Part shown: one piece after another, positions 52,901 through 59,593 of the stretch
Layout: each line of letters opens with the position of its first letter
Numbering within the stretch: the stretch's first letter is position 1
NCBI GenBank assembly: GCA_965233625.1
Contig: OZ247499.1
Span: 3,224,001-3,288,000, forward strand
Direction: 5' to 3'
DNA from: G965233625 sp965233625
GTDB lineage: Bacteria > Planctomycetota > Planctomycetia > Pirellulales > Pirellulaceae
DNA length: 64,000 nucleotides
Notes under the pieces: generated by a model
What the model saw: only the letters and a program-made list of their open reading frames with translations
Told to the model about the DNA's origin: nothing
Databases searched by the model: none
Position numbers and translations under genes: made by a program

Positions 52901-54759
52901 TCGAACCGCGTAGCGCCGTGCGGTAGCTTGACCACCTTCGACCAGCGGACGCCCACACTATCGCGAAGCGAAAGCAGCACGTTGCCGCCTTCCAGATTGC
53001 TGTGCACCTCGCCCTTTAGCCGGTCGCCCGAAGAAAGCAGCGTCTCGTCCACATTCAGCAGCAGCGAAGCGCCTTCGCCTTTATTAGCCACGATGCAGCC
53101 GGTTTCGTTTTTCAAGGTGCGACCATCGGGCAGCTTGGCGATGCAAACCAGCTTGTAAGGTCCAGGGTCGTCAAGCTGCACTTCGGCAACGCCATCTTTA
53201 ACGACTACCGCTGTCACCATCTCACGTTCCGACGGCTTCTGATCGGGCAGCGTGACGCCCATGAAACGACGGTTGTAGCGCAGAAACTGCGGGGAGATTG
53301 GCATGTGACCGCCTGCATTACGCCAACTAAAGCCGCCGTAATATCCATACCTGCCATAACCGTATCCGTACCCGTAACCGTACTGGTTCTGCTGCGTGTT
53401 GGGGCTGAGCTTCATCACCACGACGGTTGCTTCGGCCGGTGTGGCGTTGCCTTCTGCATCCAGGGGCAGCACGTTCAGGCGGATCTTTTCGCCGGTTTCG
53501 TATTCCTCTTTGACAAGCTTGAGCTCCAGATCGCAGTCCTGCACTTTACCGCCGATCGAGATCGTACGGCTGGCGCGCTGCTCACGCCCGTTATAGTCCA
53601 CCAGCGTACCGGCAACCTGCACGCTGTACGCGCCCTTAAGCCACTCCGGGTCAAGCTGGATGGTGTGCTCTCCATAACCGGTATCGTCCAGCGCGACATT
53701 GGCAGTGCGGCGGGCAGTGACGGATTGAAGTGCGGACATCTGCGGCGGCGACATCAACAGCCCCGCTTTCCAGAGCAGCCGTGCATCTTCGCTGGCATAC
53801 TCCAGGTTCTTTGCATCAGCGTAGCTATCAGCCGCATGGGCGAACTGGCTTCCGTCCAGCGGCAGGTCTAAAGAGCTGCCGTTGTCGCGGACGATGGTGG
53901 CAGTGAAGTGCACCTTGCTACCAGCCACCGCCGCGTCCAGGAAGTCCACGGCCTGAAACTGTAGCTTCAAGTCCCGGCCATCCAACGCGCTTTCGATCTT
54001 CAAACGCACTTTGGCTTTGCGGAATTCAGCCAGTTTGACCTGCGCCGTGCCGGCAAAGCCATCGATCTCAAGCGTGTAATCATCCAGCGCATCAGCGGTC
54101 TGAAACTTATATGCGCCATTGATCCGCCCTGCCCGGTCGGACTTAAGTTTCAGCGTGGTCGCCGCGGTCTTCTTTTTGGCCGATTTGATTTTTACTTCCA
54201 CATCGCGGTCAGGCAGCGGCTGAAACTCGCCATCCACATCGCGTTGGCGAAGGTACGCAGCGAACTGTAACTCGTGCCCGGGACGGTACACCGTACGATC
54301 CACCACAAAGAACACCGTGGGTTGTTTCTGCTCGTACGGCTCCAGCCGGATGCGTTTCTGCTCTCTGCCAATGGAAACCACCGCGGTGACCGGCTTCTCG
54401 ACCTTGTAAGGCCAGGAGAACGTGCGATCCTCCCGCAGCTTAATAGTTGTTGTCGAACCATCGACCTGAATGTTCACTTCATCGTTGACTGGCAGAGAAC
54501 CTTCGTACCAGCCCAGGATCCGCCGGTTGTCTCGCAGCAGTACCAGCTGTGGGGGCGGCGTGGCGGATTCCCGCTTGGTGAAAACTGGTTCTACTTCGGT
54601 TGTCTTGGCGGCGGCTGACTTCTGGGGGGCTGCGGGGGCGAGACTTCCGGGCTGAGCCGTGAACGCCACCACGGCCACCACTCCGGCTGCCGCGATCAAC
54701 AGCGCGGTGGTCCACGCGGGGCCGTTGAGCCAGGAATCTTGTTCGTGTGAGTGCGACAT
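49903..54759 (-). CDS. Alpha-2-macroglobulin-like protein with thioester, 1618 residues
   Basis: A membrane-anchored or exported member of the alpha-2-macroglobulin family. An N-terminal helix (WTTALLIAAAGVVAVVAFTA, residues 16-35) anchors it. Then come MG-type beta sandwiches (VVDRTVYRPGHELQFAAYLR; FTEGDVVQLYGSVHNQTDKP), an aromatic-rich insert of repeated Tyr-Gly (about 455-475, with YGYGYGYGRYGYYGG), a Gly/Ser-rich bait-like stretch (about 880-940), and the thioester domain with YGCVEQ, Cys C1147. It lacks the TPR start and Trp-rich insert of the 17113-23352 protein, so the two differ in architecture. Presumed role: trapping of invading proteases in the periplasm, inferred from the family. 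Confidence 0.92.
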   Translation of the reverse strand: MSHSHEQDSWLNGPAWTTALLIAAAGVVAVVAFTAQPGSLAPAAPQKSAAAKTTEVEPVFTKRESATPPPQLVLLRDNRRILGWYEGSLPVNDEVNIQVDGSTTTIKLREDRTFSWPYKVEKPVTAVVSIGREQKRIRLEPYEQKQPTVFFVVDRTVYRPGHELQFAAYLRQRDVDGEFQPLPDRDVEVKIKSAKKKTAATTLKLKSDRAGRINGAYKFQTADALDDYTLEIDGFAGTAQVKLAEFRKAKVRLKIESALDGRDLKLQFQAVDFLDAAVAGSKVHFTATIVRDNGSSLDLPLDGSQFAHAADSYADAKNLEYASEDARLLWKAGLLMSPPQMSALQSVTARRTANVALDDTGYGEHTIQLDPEWLKGAYSVQVAGTLVDYNGREQRASRTISIGGKVQDCDLELKLVKEEYETGEKIRLNVLPLDAEGNATPAEATVVVMKLSPNTQQNQYGYGYGYGYGRYGYYGGFSWRNAGGHMPISPQFLRYNRRFMGVTLPDQKPSEREMVTAVVVKDGVAEVQLDDPGPYKLVCIAKLPDGRTLKNETGCIVANKGEGASLLLNVDETLLSSGDRLKGEVHSNLEGGNVLLSLRDSVGVRWSKVVKLPHGATRFDFPLPANLQYGCILLAQQINNAGETRYASRFIRIKPADRMLQIEAKTKKVYEPGDEVEIDIDVNRQEEVDLVVSVYDQSLLGIAADKAVDVRNFYLADETVRNSQAGSLMSQRLSGITVLELIEQAEERIKKYNAQDHPHVYNQLYALIRSYRNSHRLYSQQFITLLQLAGIEARRDAFNQRVIGTSWHHRFQDLVAEEKQPATVLEVIGTEYSGWSLRFQYLDDVLIVEEYTANPSYARYFDGSYRQQYAGQLLQRSGGYGMGRARGDAHFSLSANSAFSNTGGMVSGQSFLSHMPAANGPVLQADTGAGAVRRNFSDSAFFNGLVRTDKNGRAKVKFKLPDSLTNWRVKVTAISRNMHVGQQTASFRTFKPVMIWPMIPRIFTEGDVVQLYGSVHNQTDKPQEMVVKLKVENAEVLTPAVRTITVPAKSNKPVYWTFKAGKHGFTQLLMSASCAAGSDASLKRLPVSRMAGERAVASSGFVNQSGELTIPAEVNLADARFEVKVAPSLADDMLQSLDYLVQYPYGCVEQTMSKFLPAIKVSQILRTSDARNDALEKKLPGVVEAGVKRLLELQKPDGGWGWQSNTATHEMMTPYAMYGLLQARQAGYEIPNETAVTNGMNRLRRYINAMNERQAADRIYCMYVYTHEAKAEPSWWAFIDQQHKQDKLSDYALALSLEMVVKQGDDPQLADRLAATLAQRANVINGDAYWTTANFSRWGNDRFEITAAALKALVAYDKDHQLIGPVLSFFARTKRGNRWNSTKDTAMIIYAMCDYLAAHDYEPSGERDIRLSINGHQPVELHLTDGKTASFVAPAEMLKHGVNNIQFAGKAPGALFRATFRWWEASRDIEPLEQGLKVTRYFTLIDENGSTIKQISPGDTIPRGSYIFSQVSVSATNEAAMQYLLVENAKPACCEIVPLSDARFASQQSLSSNVLREEKTAGVVWHYEATGRSVNSRCVYHAELAGEYVVKPARAELMYSTEQFGHSGGFHFKIADEE

Positions 54760-55083
54760 CGGATCGGTTCCTTACACATGGGTGGGAGCATGCTGCCCGG
54801 TTAGCAGGGCCACAACGTCCGCAGTATATCGCCGCCCGCGGCTATCCGGCGTAACAGCTGCGTAACAGCCGCAACCGGCAATATCTTCGCGGGCAGCTCC
54901 CCGGCGGCCGCTATAAACTGCAGATTCAGGACAATCCGGCCGATTTATTGGGAATAGGCCGTCGCGCAATGTTGACTTTGATGATTAACATTTATAACAT
55001 TAATCAACAAGCAACCGCCCAGAAGTCGCACAAAGTCATGTAAGTTGCTTGCTGCAAAACACTTAACGCCACGTTTTAGAGCC
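54760..55083. other. Divergent intergenic region with cysH promoter and inverted repeat
   Basis: 324 bases between the macroglobulin-like gene (leftward) and cysH (rightward). The right part has a candidate promoter, TTGACT at 54972-54977 with TAACAT at 54995-55000 (17-base spacing) or TATAAC at 54993-54998 (15 bases), overlapped by an inverted repeat at 54978-55010. The left part has nothing I can name. Confidence 0.6.
54978..55010 (+). promoter_or_regulatory. Candidate operator overlapping the cysH promoter
   Basis: TTGATGATTAA (54978-54988) and TTAATCAACAA (55000-55010) are inverted copies with one mismatch, separated by 11 bases. The repeat covers the space between the -35 (54972-54977) and -10 of the candidate cysH promoter and the -10 itself, the usual position for a repressor site. 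An Rrf2-family regulator is encoded just downstream of cysH and is the natural candidate for binding it. The exact match to a known Rrf2 or CymR consensus is not shown. Confidence 0.5.
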
Positions 55084-55878
55084 ATGTCAAATCAACCTGC
55101 ATTGCCCACTTTGAATAATCAGCCAGAAAAAGCACCTGCCACAACGCCGCTCGAGGCAACACCAGAGCTGCTTGAAGAGCTTGCCGCAGCCAGTGCGCAG
55201 CTGGAAACCGCGACGCCGCCGGAAATTCTGAAGTGGGCCGTCGATCGTTTTGCACCGCATTTCGCCATGGCGACCGCTTTCGGCCCGGAAGGCATGACGA
55301 TCATTCATATGCTTTCTGAAGTGGCGCCAGAGACGCCGATCTTCAACCTGGAAACAGGCTATCAGTTTCAGGAGACGCTGGATCTGCGTGAGAAAGTCAA
55401 AGAGCGTTACGGCATTGAGGTGCAGTATAAATACCCCGAACATACGGTCGAAGAATACGAGAAGATCCACGGCGGCCCGCTGTACCGCACCAATCCCAAC
55501 CAGTGCTGCTTTGACCGCAAACTAACTGTCCTGAAACAGGTTGCCTCAGGGCTGCACGCCTGGTCCAGCGCCATCCGTCGCGATCAAAGCCCCGACCGGG
55601 CAAAGGCGCCGATTGTTGGCTGGGATAAGAAGTTCGGCCTGGTGAAGGTCAGCCCGCTTGCCAATTCGACCAAGCACGATGTGTGGTCGATGATCATGAA
55701 GCACAAGATTCCTTACAACCCGCTGCACGACAAGGGCTTTGCCAGCGTGGGCTGCCAACCCTGCACCCGCGCCGTGATCGATGGCGAAGATGAACGCGCC
55801 GGTCGCTGGAGCGGCAGCGCGAAGACCGAGTGCGGCCTTCACAGCATTGTGGAAGAACTGCCAGCCAAGAAGGATTAA
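55084..55878 (+). CDS. cysH: Phosphoadenylylsulfate/adenylylsulfate reductase
   Basis: About 264 residues from ATG 55084 (MSNQPALPTL); a TTG at 55045 is less likely. The enzyme reduces activated sulfate (APS or PAPS) to sulfite. The adenylylsulfate-binding fold is shown by FAMATAFGPEGMTIIHMLSE and IFNLETGYQFQETLDLREKV, and the conserved ECGLH motif at the C-terminus (KTECGLHSIVEEL) carries the catalytic Cys. The pairs CC (NQCCFDRK) and GCQPC point to the [4Fe-4S]-type enzyme, which usually prefers APS. Upstream lies a promoter with an inverted repeat; downstream, repeat copy 3 and an Rrf2 regulator follow on the same strand. Confidence 0.93.
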   Translation: MSNQPALPTLNNQPEKAPATTPLEATPELLEELAAASAQLETATPPEILKWAVDRFAPHFAMATAFGPEGMTIIHMLSEVAPETPIFNLETGYQFQETLDLREKVKERYGIEVQYKYPEHTVEEYEKIHGGPLYRTNPNQCCFDRKLTVLKQVASGLHAWSSAIRRDQSPDRAKAPIVGWDKKFGLVKVSPLANSTKHDVWSMIMKHKIPYNPLHDKGFASVGCQPCTRAVIDGEDERAGRWSGSAKTECGLHSIVEELPAKKD

Positions 55879-55917
55879 TCCGCAACGGTTTGATCCCGCC
55901 ATTTGGGATGCGGCAGG

Positions 55918-55991
55918 CGTAGGTCAGGCGCCTGCCTGACAGTGGTTGAGTGTGGACGCCTTTGCGATGTCAGGCAGGCGCCTGACCTACG
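55918..55991 (+). repeat. Dispersed palindromic repeat, copy 3
   Basis: Arms 55919-55940 and 55969-55990 are perfect 22-base inverted copies (one more base pairs on each side, 55918 and 55991), around a 28-base loop that shares TTGAG, GTGGAC and CCTTT with copy 1, in the same orientation. It lies between cysH and the Rrf2 gene, ending 22 bases before the preferred Rrf2 start, so it would form a strong hairpin in the shared mRNA if the two are co-transcribed. Confidence 0.85.
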
Positions 55992-56012
55992 AAATACTTG
56001 CGATTCGAAAAC

Positions 56013-56438
56013 GTGTTTAACATCTCCGCCAAAACTGAATACGCTTGTATTGCTGTGCTGGAACTAGCGGGCAGTTATGGTAGCGGCGCGCCTGTGCCGC
56101 TGCGTGATATTGCGGGCAAGCATGGTGTTCCTTCGAAGTTTCTGGTGCAGATCCTGCTACAACTGAAGGCGGCCGGTCTGGTCAGCAGCACACGCGGCGC
56201 TGCGGGCGGATACAAGCTGCTGAAAGACCCCGCCACTCTAACGCTGTGCGAGGTTATCTCCGCCATCGATCCGTTGCCGGCGGAATTCAACAGCAACGCC
56301 GCGGTCGCCACGCCCGAATCTGCGGCGTTGTGCGAAACCTGGTGCAGCATGGCGCAGCAGCAGCGCGAAAGCCTCCAAGCCATCACCTTCGCAGAACTGC
56401 TCGACCGCGCGGCTTCGCAGCACATGTACTACATCTAA
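56013..56438 (+). CDS. Rrf2-family transcriptional regulator
   Basis: About 141 residues. I prefer GTG at 56013 (FNISAKTEYACIAVL follows, the normal start of Rrf2 proteins); a TTG at 55998 would add five residues. A winged helix-turn-helix covers about residues 1-80 with VPLRDIAGKHGVPSKFLVQI and TRGAAGGYKLLKDPATLTL. The region of the Fe-S cysteines of IscR-type members has only two close Cys (LCETWCSM) rather than three, so cluster binding is uncertain. Adjacency to cysH suggests control of sulfate assimilation, like CymR, by inference. The repeat copy 3 precedes it and rnhA follows by 35 bases. Confidence 0.9.
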   Translation: MFNISAKTEYACIAVLELAGSYGSGAPVPLRDIAGKHGVPSKFLVQILLQLKAAGLVSSTRGAAGGYKLLKDPATLTLCEVISAIDPLPAEFNSNAAVATPESAALCETWCSMAQQQRESLQAITFAELLDRAASQHMYYI

Positions 56439-56473
56439 AGCCGCGATTCTCAATTCCTGCAGATGGATCTGAA

Positions 56474-56977
56474 ATGTCAGACGACTCCGCATCCGCCGGC
56501 AACGACGCCGGCCGTGCTACTTCTTCGCTCCCGCTGGTCGAGCTATATACAGACGGCGCATGCAGCGGAAACCCGGGGCCAGGCGGCTGGGGGCTGATTC
56601 TACGCTATCTGAAGAATGGCAAAGAAATGGAGAAGTCCGGCGGCGAAGCGAATACCACCAACAACCGTATGGAACTGTTGGCCGTCATCAAAGGGCTCGA
56701 GGCCCTGAAACGTCCCTGTCATGTGGAGCTATTCACGGACAGCACCTATGTTGGCAAAGGCCTTACCGAGTGGATGGCCAACTGGAAGAAAAACGGCTGG
56801 CGCCGGCGGGAAGGCAAACGCTTTAAGGAAGTGAAAAACGCCGATCTCTGGCAACGGCTGGATGCACTCATTGGTAGACACCAGTTGAAATACACCAAGG
56901 TGAAGGGGCACAGCGGCCACCCGGAAAACGAACGCTGCGACCAGTTAGCGGTTGCCGCCGCCGCGATGGTGAAGTGA
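56474..56977 (+). CDS. rnhA: Ribonuclease HI
   Basis: A 167-residue enzyme that cleaves the RNA strand of RNA-DNA hybrids. Start chosen at ATG 56474 (MSDDSASAGND), preceded by GGATCTGAA; a longer frame reaching 56246 runs across the Rrf2 gene and is not coding. The four catalytic acids are in LYTDGACSGNPGPGGWG (Asp), NRMELLAVIKGLE (Glu), LFTDSTYVGKGL (Asp) and GHSGHPENERCDQLA (Asp, with the conserved His). The tryptophan-rich LTEWMANWKKNGWRRREGK corresponds to the basic handle. The N-terminal 25 residues are a short Ala/Ser-rich extension. Confidence 0.95.
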   Translation: MSDDSASAGNDAGRATSSLPLVELYTDGACSGNPGPGGWGLILRYLKNGKEMEKSGGEANTTNNRMELLAVIKGLEALKRPCHVELFTDSTYVGKGLTEWMANWKKNGWRRREGKRFKEVKNADLWQRLDALIGRHQLKYTKVKGHSGHPENERCDQLAVAAAAMVK

Positions 56978-57279
56978 GAATACCCGCAACATTAAGCAGA
57001 ATCTGCGTCTGCAGGCAGACCTGCATCTTTACGTGGACAACCACGACGGTTACTTTGGGCGGTTTGACCGGCAACCGCACCAGGCAACCGCCATGCCCCA
57101 GAGCATAGCGGGCGGTAACCGGATAGGCGGGCAACGCGGCCAACCCGGCGGTTGGCAGGCGACGCGTTGTTTTATGAAGTTGGGCCGCGGAATTTGCGGC
57201 TTCGCCGGTGTTTCTGTCCACATCCTTCGAAGACGAGGGATGCAGGGAAGGCCGGTGATATACATAAGGTCTTTGGTCT
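56978..57279. other. Non-coding gap before the ammonium transporter gene
   Basis: 302 bases without a gene I can support; a frame at 57033-57380 runs into the transporter and its translation looks like noise. I see a short hairpin GTCTGC/GCAGAC near 57008-57021, but no T tract. The promoter of amt should lie here. A search by eye for a sigma54 site gave no convincing match. Confidence 0.45.
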
Positions 57280-58923
57280 ATGCACTCGACGAAGTGGCTG
57301 GCGTTTCTCTTTGGCGCCGCATTCTGCATCTCCTTGCTGCTCGCTCAACCCTCCACCCATGCTCAAACCGACGCAGGTGAGGCTCCCTCAACGTCTGCTG
57401 CAGATAGTGGAGAAACGCCTGCAGCCGAATCGCCCGCCGCGGGTGACAAAGATGGCAGTGAGGCGGACAAGCCAGATGCAGAACTGCAAAAGCTGATCGA
57501 GGAAAACACATGGGACCAGGTCAATCTAGATAGCGGCGCCAACGCGTGGATGCTGGTTTCATGCGCGCTGGTGCTGATGATGACGGCGCCGGGACTGGCG
57601 CTGTTTTACAGCGGACTGGTACGGAAGAAGAACGTACTGGGTGTGATGATGCAGTGCCTGTTTCTGATGGGCATTATGACGGTGCTGTGGGGCCTTTGCG
57701 GATACTCGCTTTGTTTCGGAGGCGATGGCGTTGAACAGCCCTGGATCGGCAACGGCGAATTCCTGTTTATGTCCAACGTGCAGCCCGTGTCCACCAGAAA
57801 GGCCGTCGTCGATGAAAGCGGCAAACCCATCCTGACTGCCGACAACAAGATCCAGTACGAAATTGAACTGGATGACGACGGCAACGAGAAGAAAGACAAG
57901 GCGGGCAACCCTGTTTACGTTTACGAACCAAAATACCCGATGGAAGGCGGCATTCCGCGGCTGACCTTTATGCTGTTTCAAGGCATGTTCTTCATCATTA
58001 CGCCCGCGCTGATCTGCGGGGCGTTTGCTGAACGGATGCGGTTCAGCGCGATGGTGGTCTTCTCGATTCTCTGGGGTCTGCTGGTTTATTGCCCGCTGTG
58101 CCACTGGGTTTGGGATGGCGGTATTCTGGCCCACGGCGAAGGTACCGGTGCATTGCCGTTTTGCGGCGCCCTGGACTTTGCGGGCGGAACGGTGGTGCAC
58201 ATTAGCTCTGGTATTTCCGCGCTGGTCTGTGCGGTGGTGATCGGCAGGCGTCTGGGCTTTGGCAGCGAACCCATGCCGCCCCACAACCTTACCTATACGG
58301 TGACCGGTGCGGCGATGCTGTGGGTTGGCTGGTTCGGATTCAATGCCGGATCGGCCGTGGCAGCTGACACCGCCGCTGCGAGTGCATTCTGTGCAACGCA
58401 CTTTGCGGCTGCGGCCGGCGCGGTTGGCTGGGCATGCATCGAATGGTTCTTGCGCAAACGGCCGAGCGTGCTGGGCGCTGCTTCGGGCGCCGTTGCGGGC
58501 CTGGTCTGCATCACACCAGCCGCGGGCTTCGTGCAGCCGATGCCCGCCGTAGCAATGGGGCTGATGGGCGGCATTGTCTGTTTCTTTGCTTGTACAACGC
58601 TGAAAAGCAAACTGGGCTACGATGACTCGCTGGACGCGTTTGGCGTGCACGGCGTGGGCGGGACGCTGGGCGCGGTGCTTACCGGCGTGTTCGCCACCAA
58701 TGCGGTTTACGGCGGTTCCGAACCGCTGGGGCTTATCGACGGTGGCACGGTGATTATCAACCAGATTCTGGCGACGGTGATTACGCTGGTGTTTGCCGCC
58801 GCGGTTACGCTGGCTTTGCTGAAAATGCTGGATGCTACGATTGGATTGCGTGTTTCGCAGGAAGAAGAAATCCGCGGCCTGGACCTCAGCCAGCACGGCG
58901 AAGAGGGCTACATCTTTATCTAG
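57280..58923 (+). CDS. amt: Ammonium transporter, Amt family, with N-terminal extension
   Basis: A 547-residue Amt channel. A signal peptide (residues 1-29) and an acidic Ala/Ser/Pro/Glu-rich segment (about 30-75) precede the 11 membrane helices. Seen: ALFYSGLVRKKNVLGVMMQC, LICGAFAERMRFSAMVVFSI, PLCHWVWDGG with the first pore His, NLTYTVTGAAMLWVGWFGFN, and DAFGVHGVGGTLGAVLTGVF with the second His. An extra charged loop of about 60 residues (165-225) follows the fourth helix. Amt carries ammonium into the cell and is gated by P-II proteins. The P-II gene lies 159 bases downstream and glnD after it. Confidence 0.95.
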   Translation: MHSTKWLAFLFGAAFCISLLLAQPSTHAQTDAGEAPSTSAADSGETPAAESPAAGDKDGSEADKPDAELQKLIEENTWDQVNLDSGANAWMLVSCALVLMMTAPGLALFYSGLVRKKNVLGVMMQCLFLMGIMTVLWGLCGYSLCFGGDGVEQPWIGNGEFLFMSNVQPVSTRKAVVDESGKPILTADNKIQYEIELDDDGNEKKDKAGNPVYVYEPKYPMEGGIPRLTFMLFQGMFFIITPALICGAFAERMRFSAMVVFSILWGLLVYCPLCHWVWDGGILAHGEGTGALPFCGALDFAGGTVVHISSGISALVCAVVIGRRLGFGSEPMPPHNLTYTVTGAAMLWVGWFGFNAGSAVAADTAAASAFCATHFAAAAGAVGWACIEWFLRKRPSVLGAASGAVAGLVCITPAAGFVQPMPAVAMGLMGGIVCFFACTTLKSKLGYDDSLDAFGVHGVGGTLGAVLTGVFATNAVYGGSEPLGLIDGGTVIINQILATVITLVFAAAVTLALLKMLDATIGLRVSQEEEIRGLDLSQHGEEGYIFI

Positions 58924-59082
58924 GAGTGAGATAAACTAATAAGTAGGTAGTGCGATGGGCGGTCGATTGGCCTCCCAGCAATTCTCTACATATTGCGGCG
59001 CGTCATAAACTTGCGCGTCGCAGGCGGAATGTGTAGCCCTGATATAAGCACGCAAATGTACTTTCCGTAAACGGAGAAGGCC

Positions 59083-59421
59083 ATGAAGAAGGTCGAAGCA
59101 ATCATCAGGCACTTCAAACTTGAAGATGTCAAAAACGCCCTGACGGAGAAGGGCATTCACGGTATGACCATCACGGAAGTCCGCGGCTTTGGCCGTCAGA
59201 AAGGACACACCGAGATGTATCGCGGCACGGAGTACGCCGTTGACTTCGTCCCGAAGGTCAAGATGGAAGTCGTCTGCCCCGATACTTCATTGCAGACGGT
59301 GATTGATACGATTATGAACACCGCCCAGACCGGACAGATCGGCGACGGAAAGATCTTCGTCACTGAGCTGGAAAATACGCTCCGTATCCGCACGGGCGAA
59401 ATAGGTCAGGACGCACTTTAA
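59083..59421 (+). CDS. glnB: P-II family nitrogen regulatory protein
   Basis: A 112-residue trimeric signal protein. The T-loop is intact, with the uridylylation Tyr in HTEMYRGTEYAVDF, so GlnD encoded just downstream is the likely modifying enzyme. B-loop TGQIGDGKIFV and C-loop region RIRTGEIGQDAL are present; these bind ATP/ADP and 2-oxoglutarate. Adjacent to amt, it may be the GlnK-type partner that blocks the channel when nitrogen is ample. GlnB and GlnK cannot be told apart by sequence here; the symbol is used in the broad sense. A candidate terminator at 59479-59515 separates it from glnD. Confidence 0.95.
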   Translation: MKKVEAIIRHFKLEDVKNALTEKGIHGMTITEVRGFGRQKGHTEMYRGTEYAVDFVPKVKMEVVCPDTSLQTVIDTIMNTAQTGQIGDGKIFVTELENTLRIRTGEIGQDAL

Positions 59422-59478
59422 GAAGTAAACCACCGGCTCAACCAGCGCCGGAGCTTTGCTTTTACATTGCCAAACGCT

Positions 59479-59515
59479 GGGAGCCTTAGTTCACTCCGGA
59501 CGAGGGCTCTCTTTT
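59479..59515 (+). terminator. Candidate terminator between P-II and glnD genes
   Basis: GGGAGCC (59479-59485) pairs with GGCTCTC (59505-59511) (seven pairs including one G-U) around a 19-nt loop, and TTTT follows directly. It lies 58 bases after the P-II stop and 79 bases before the glnD ATG. If functional it would reduce glnD expression relative to P-II; the long loop makes it moderate only. Confidence 0.4.
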
Positions 59516-59593
59516 CATGCGCATGGAGTAAGCAACTTTGGCTTGGGGCATGGCCTGCAGTTGCTGCTCTGCCTGAAAGAGAGAAAATGTCGA

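Noticed and set aside
56246..56473. N-terminal extension of the ribonuclease HI frame
   Set aside because: It overlaps the Rrf2 gene in another frame and has Arg/His-rich noise; the ATG at 56474 begins a normal RNase HI.
57120..57190. Possible sigma54 promoter (TTGGCAGG... near GCGTTG) before amt
   Set aside because: The GG-to-GC distance and the TTGC element do not fit the -24/-12 consensus.
57559..58896. 445-residue open frame on the minus strand inside amt
   Set aside because: Antisense shadow of a well-supported transporter; His- and Arg-rich noise without a family pattern.
58960..59000. Possible sigma54 promoter before the P-II gene
   Set aside because: TTGGCCTCCCAGCAA has too short a spacing between GG and GC.
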